From: JAKAGZ01 sp963772675
Lineage (GTDB): Bacteria > Bacteroidota > Ignavibacteria > Ignavibacteriales > Ignavibacteriaceae
Direction: 5' to 3'
NCBI GenBank assembly: GCA_963772675.1
Contig: CAVYYF010000003.1
Location: 62,001-126,000 of the forward strand
Length of the DNA: 64,000 nucleotides
The notes under the pieces were generated by a model. The model was not told the origin of the DNA, did not search any database, and was given only the letters and a program-made list of their open reading frames with translations. Both the position numbers and the translations under genes were made by a program. Shown here in pieces: positions 63,520 to 64,000 of this stretch. Numbering within the stretch: position 1 is the first letter of the stretch; every line of letters begins with the position of its first letter.

Positions 63520-64000
63520 TTATTTTCTCTTCTTCTTTTTAAAAAAATGTTCTTTCCCTACGAAGATATTTTTAAGAAGATTATTTTTGCTCCCGTCAAA
63601 ATATGCGTCCGGATTAGTGGATGAATTTACGAGAGTATCGGACGGAGAAATAAATGAAGTAATTGTAATCCCCCCTTTTGCAGATGAGTTTATAGTTAAA
63701 GTATAAGCTGCTTTGCTTAACACGCTCTGATCAAAATTATCTTTAAATTTCTGACTGTTCATCTGTGATAAACTTCTGAAATAATTAATAGTGTTAGTAG
63801 AATCAGCTTTTCGCAAGCCTATTACCCAGCCTTTGTTCTTCTTTTCTACAGTGAATGAACTATCTCCGGGATAAGAGAAACTTATTTTAGTCCAGTCAGA
63901 ATAATTATCATTAACTACTCTTCCGTCCCTGAAGTAATTTGCATTTTGATTGAATAAAAATCCGGGCATTCCATTTACCTTATAAACATTATCGTCACCT
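63520..64000 (-). CDS. DUF4340-like protein, N-terminus outside the window
   Basis: The frame remains open to the right edge of the window (the codons before MPGF read through without a stop), so this is the C-terminal part. Stretches such as FRDGRVVNDNYSDWTKISFSY and KKNKGWVIG resemble DUF4340 proteins, which are found with gliding or ABC-type auxiliary genes. It ends in a basic tail FFKKKKRK. Identification is tentative. Confidence 0.55.
   Translation of the reverse strand, partial: GDDNVYKVNGMPGFLFNQNANYFRDGRVVNDNYSDWTKISFSYPGDSSFTVEKKNKGWVIGLRKADSTNTINYFRSLSQMNSQKFKDNFDQSVLSKAAYTLTINSSAKGGITITSFISPSDTLVNSSTNPDAYFDGSKNNLLKNIFVGKEHFFKKKKRK

Noticed and set aside
1..64000. tRNA, rRNA, tmRNA, phage or insertion-sequence genes
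   Set aside because: I looked through the gaps between genes on both strands and saw no cloverleaf with T-arm consensus, no rRNA stretch and no transposase or integrase motif. A short tRNA could still be missed without a covariance search.

Overview
The window reads as ordinary chromosome of a low-GC bacterium of the Bacteroidota/Chlorobiota-Ignavibacteria branch. The grounds are a type IX secretion C-terminal domain on a secreted protein (35896-38001), a CarboxypepD_reg secreted protein, FadL-like outer-membrane protein, a two-gene atpDC unit separated from the rest of the ATP synthase, archaeal-type phosphoglucosamine mutase and bifunctional phosphoglucose/phosphomannose isomerase, and dispersed palindromic repeats. 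The placement near Ignavibacteria is inference from gene content. I saw no rRNA, tRNA, CRISPR array, insertion sequence or integrase.

Layout. 1-4181: end of a broken sodium/solute symporter, a small membrane protein, an Rrf2 regulator with an IscA-type Fe-S carrier and superoxide dismutase, a Lon-N-domain protein and an RRM RNA-binding protein. 4248-8128: accessory island of three attC-like sites flanking two cassettes, with no integrase in the window. Cassette 1 holds a two-gene CBASS-like antiphage operon (patatin phospholipase plus CD-NTase); cassette 2 holds a secreted BNR_4 propeller protein. 8302-17289: leftward atpDC, lipA, E2, fused E1, lipB and lpdA, a self-contained 2-oxoacid dehydrogenase and lipoylation set. 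17565-23071: MerR-type Cys-rich regulator behind a perfect 32-bp palindrome, a 7-heme cytochrome, a cytochrome b, an 8-heme cytochrome and a FadL-like barrel, a candidate envelope electron-transfer module. 23161-24003: a broken CnoX-type thioredoxin. 25478-33563: leftward tyrosine/homogentisate catabolism (Lrp, HPPD, HGD, aminotransferase, FAH, flavin reductase, acetoacetyl-CoA synthetase). 33680-54131: housekeeping genes (nth, glmM, DUF58, CDF transporter, purEK, comEC, dtd, prmC, pgi/pmi, ptsHI, prenyl synthase, idi-2, pabBC). 54172-64000: VOC, pirin, SDR, a two-component system, a lipoprotein MsrAB fusion, a methionine-rich exported protein, a secreted PNPOx-fold protein, two GNAT enzymes, a zinc-ribbon protein and a partial DUF4340-like protein.

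Two points deserve most attention. First, the attC cluster: each cassette's first bases are complementary to the R'' box of its own attC site, which is the recombination signature of true integron cassettes, and cassette 1 carries CBASS. Second, the region 56967-60963: a response regulator and histidine kinase, a lipoprotein methionine sulfoxide reductase and an exported protein with 25 methionines in its mature part. The same tandem 11-bp repeat stands 5 nt before a -7-like element both upstream of the regulator gene and upstream of msrAB, which suggests one envelope methionine-oxidation response.

Caution on sequence quality: six genes are split by single-base frame changes, eight of which lie in homopolymer runs. 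Sequencing or assembly error is the simplest explanation for most of them; the cnoX locus also shows short tandem duplications and an in-frame stop and may be really broken.
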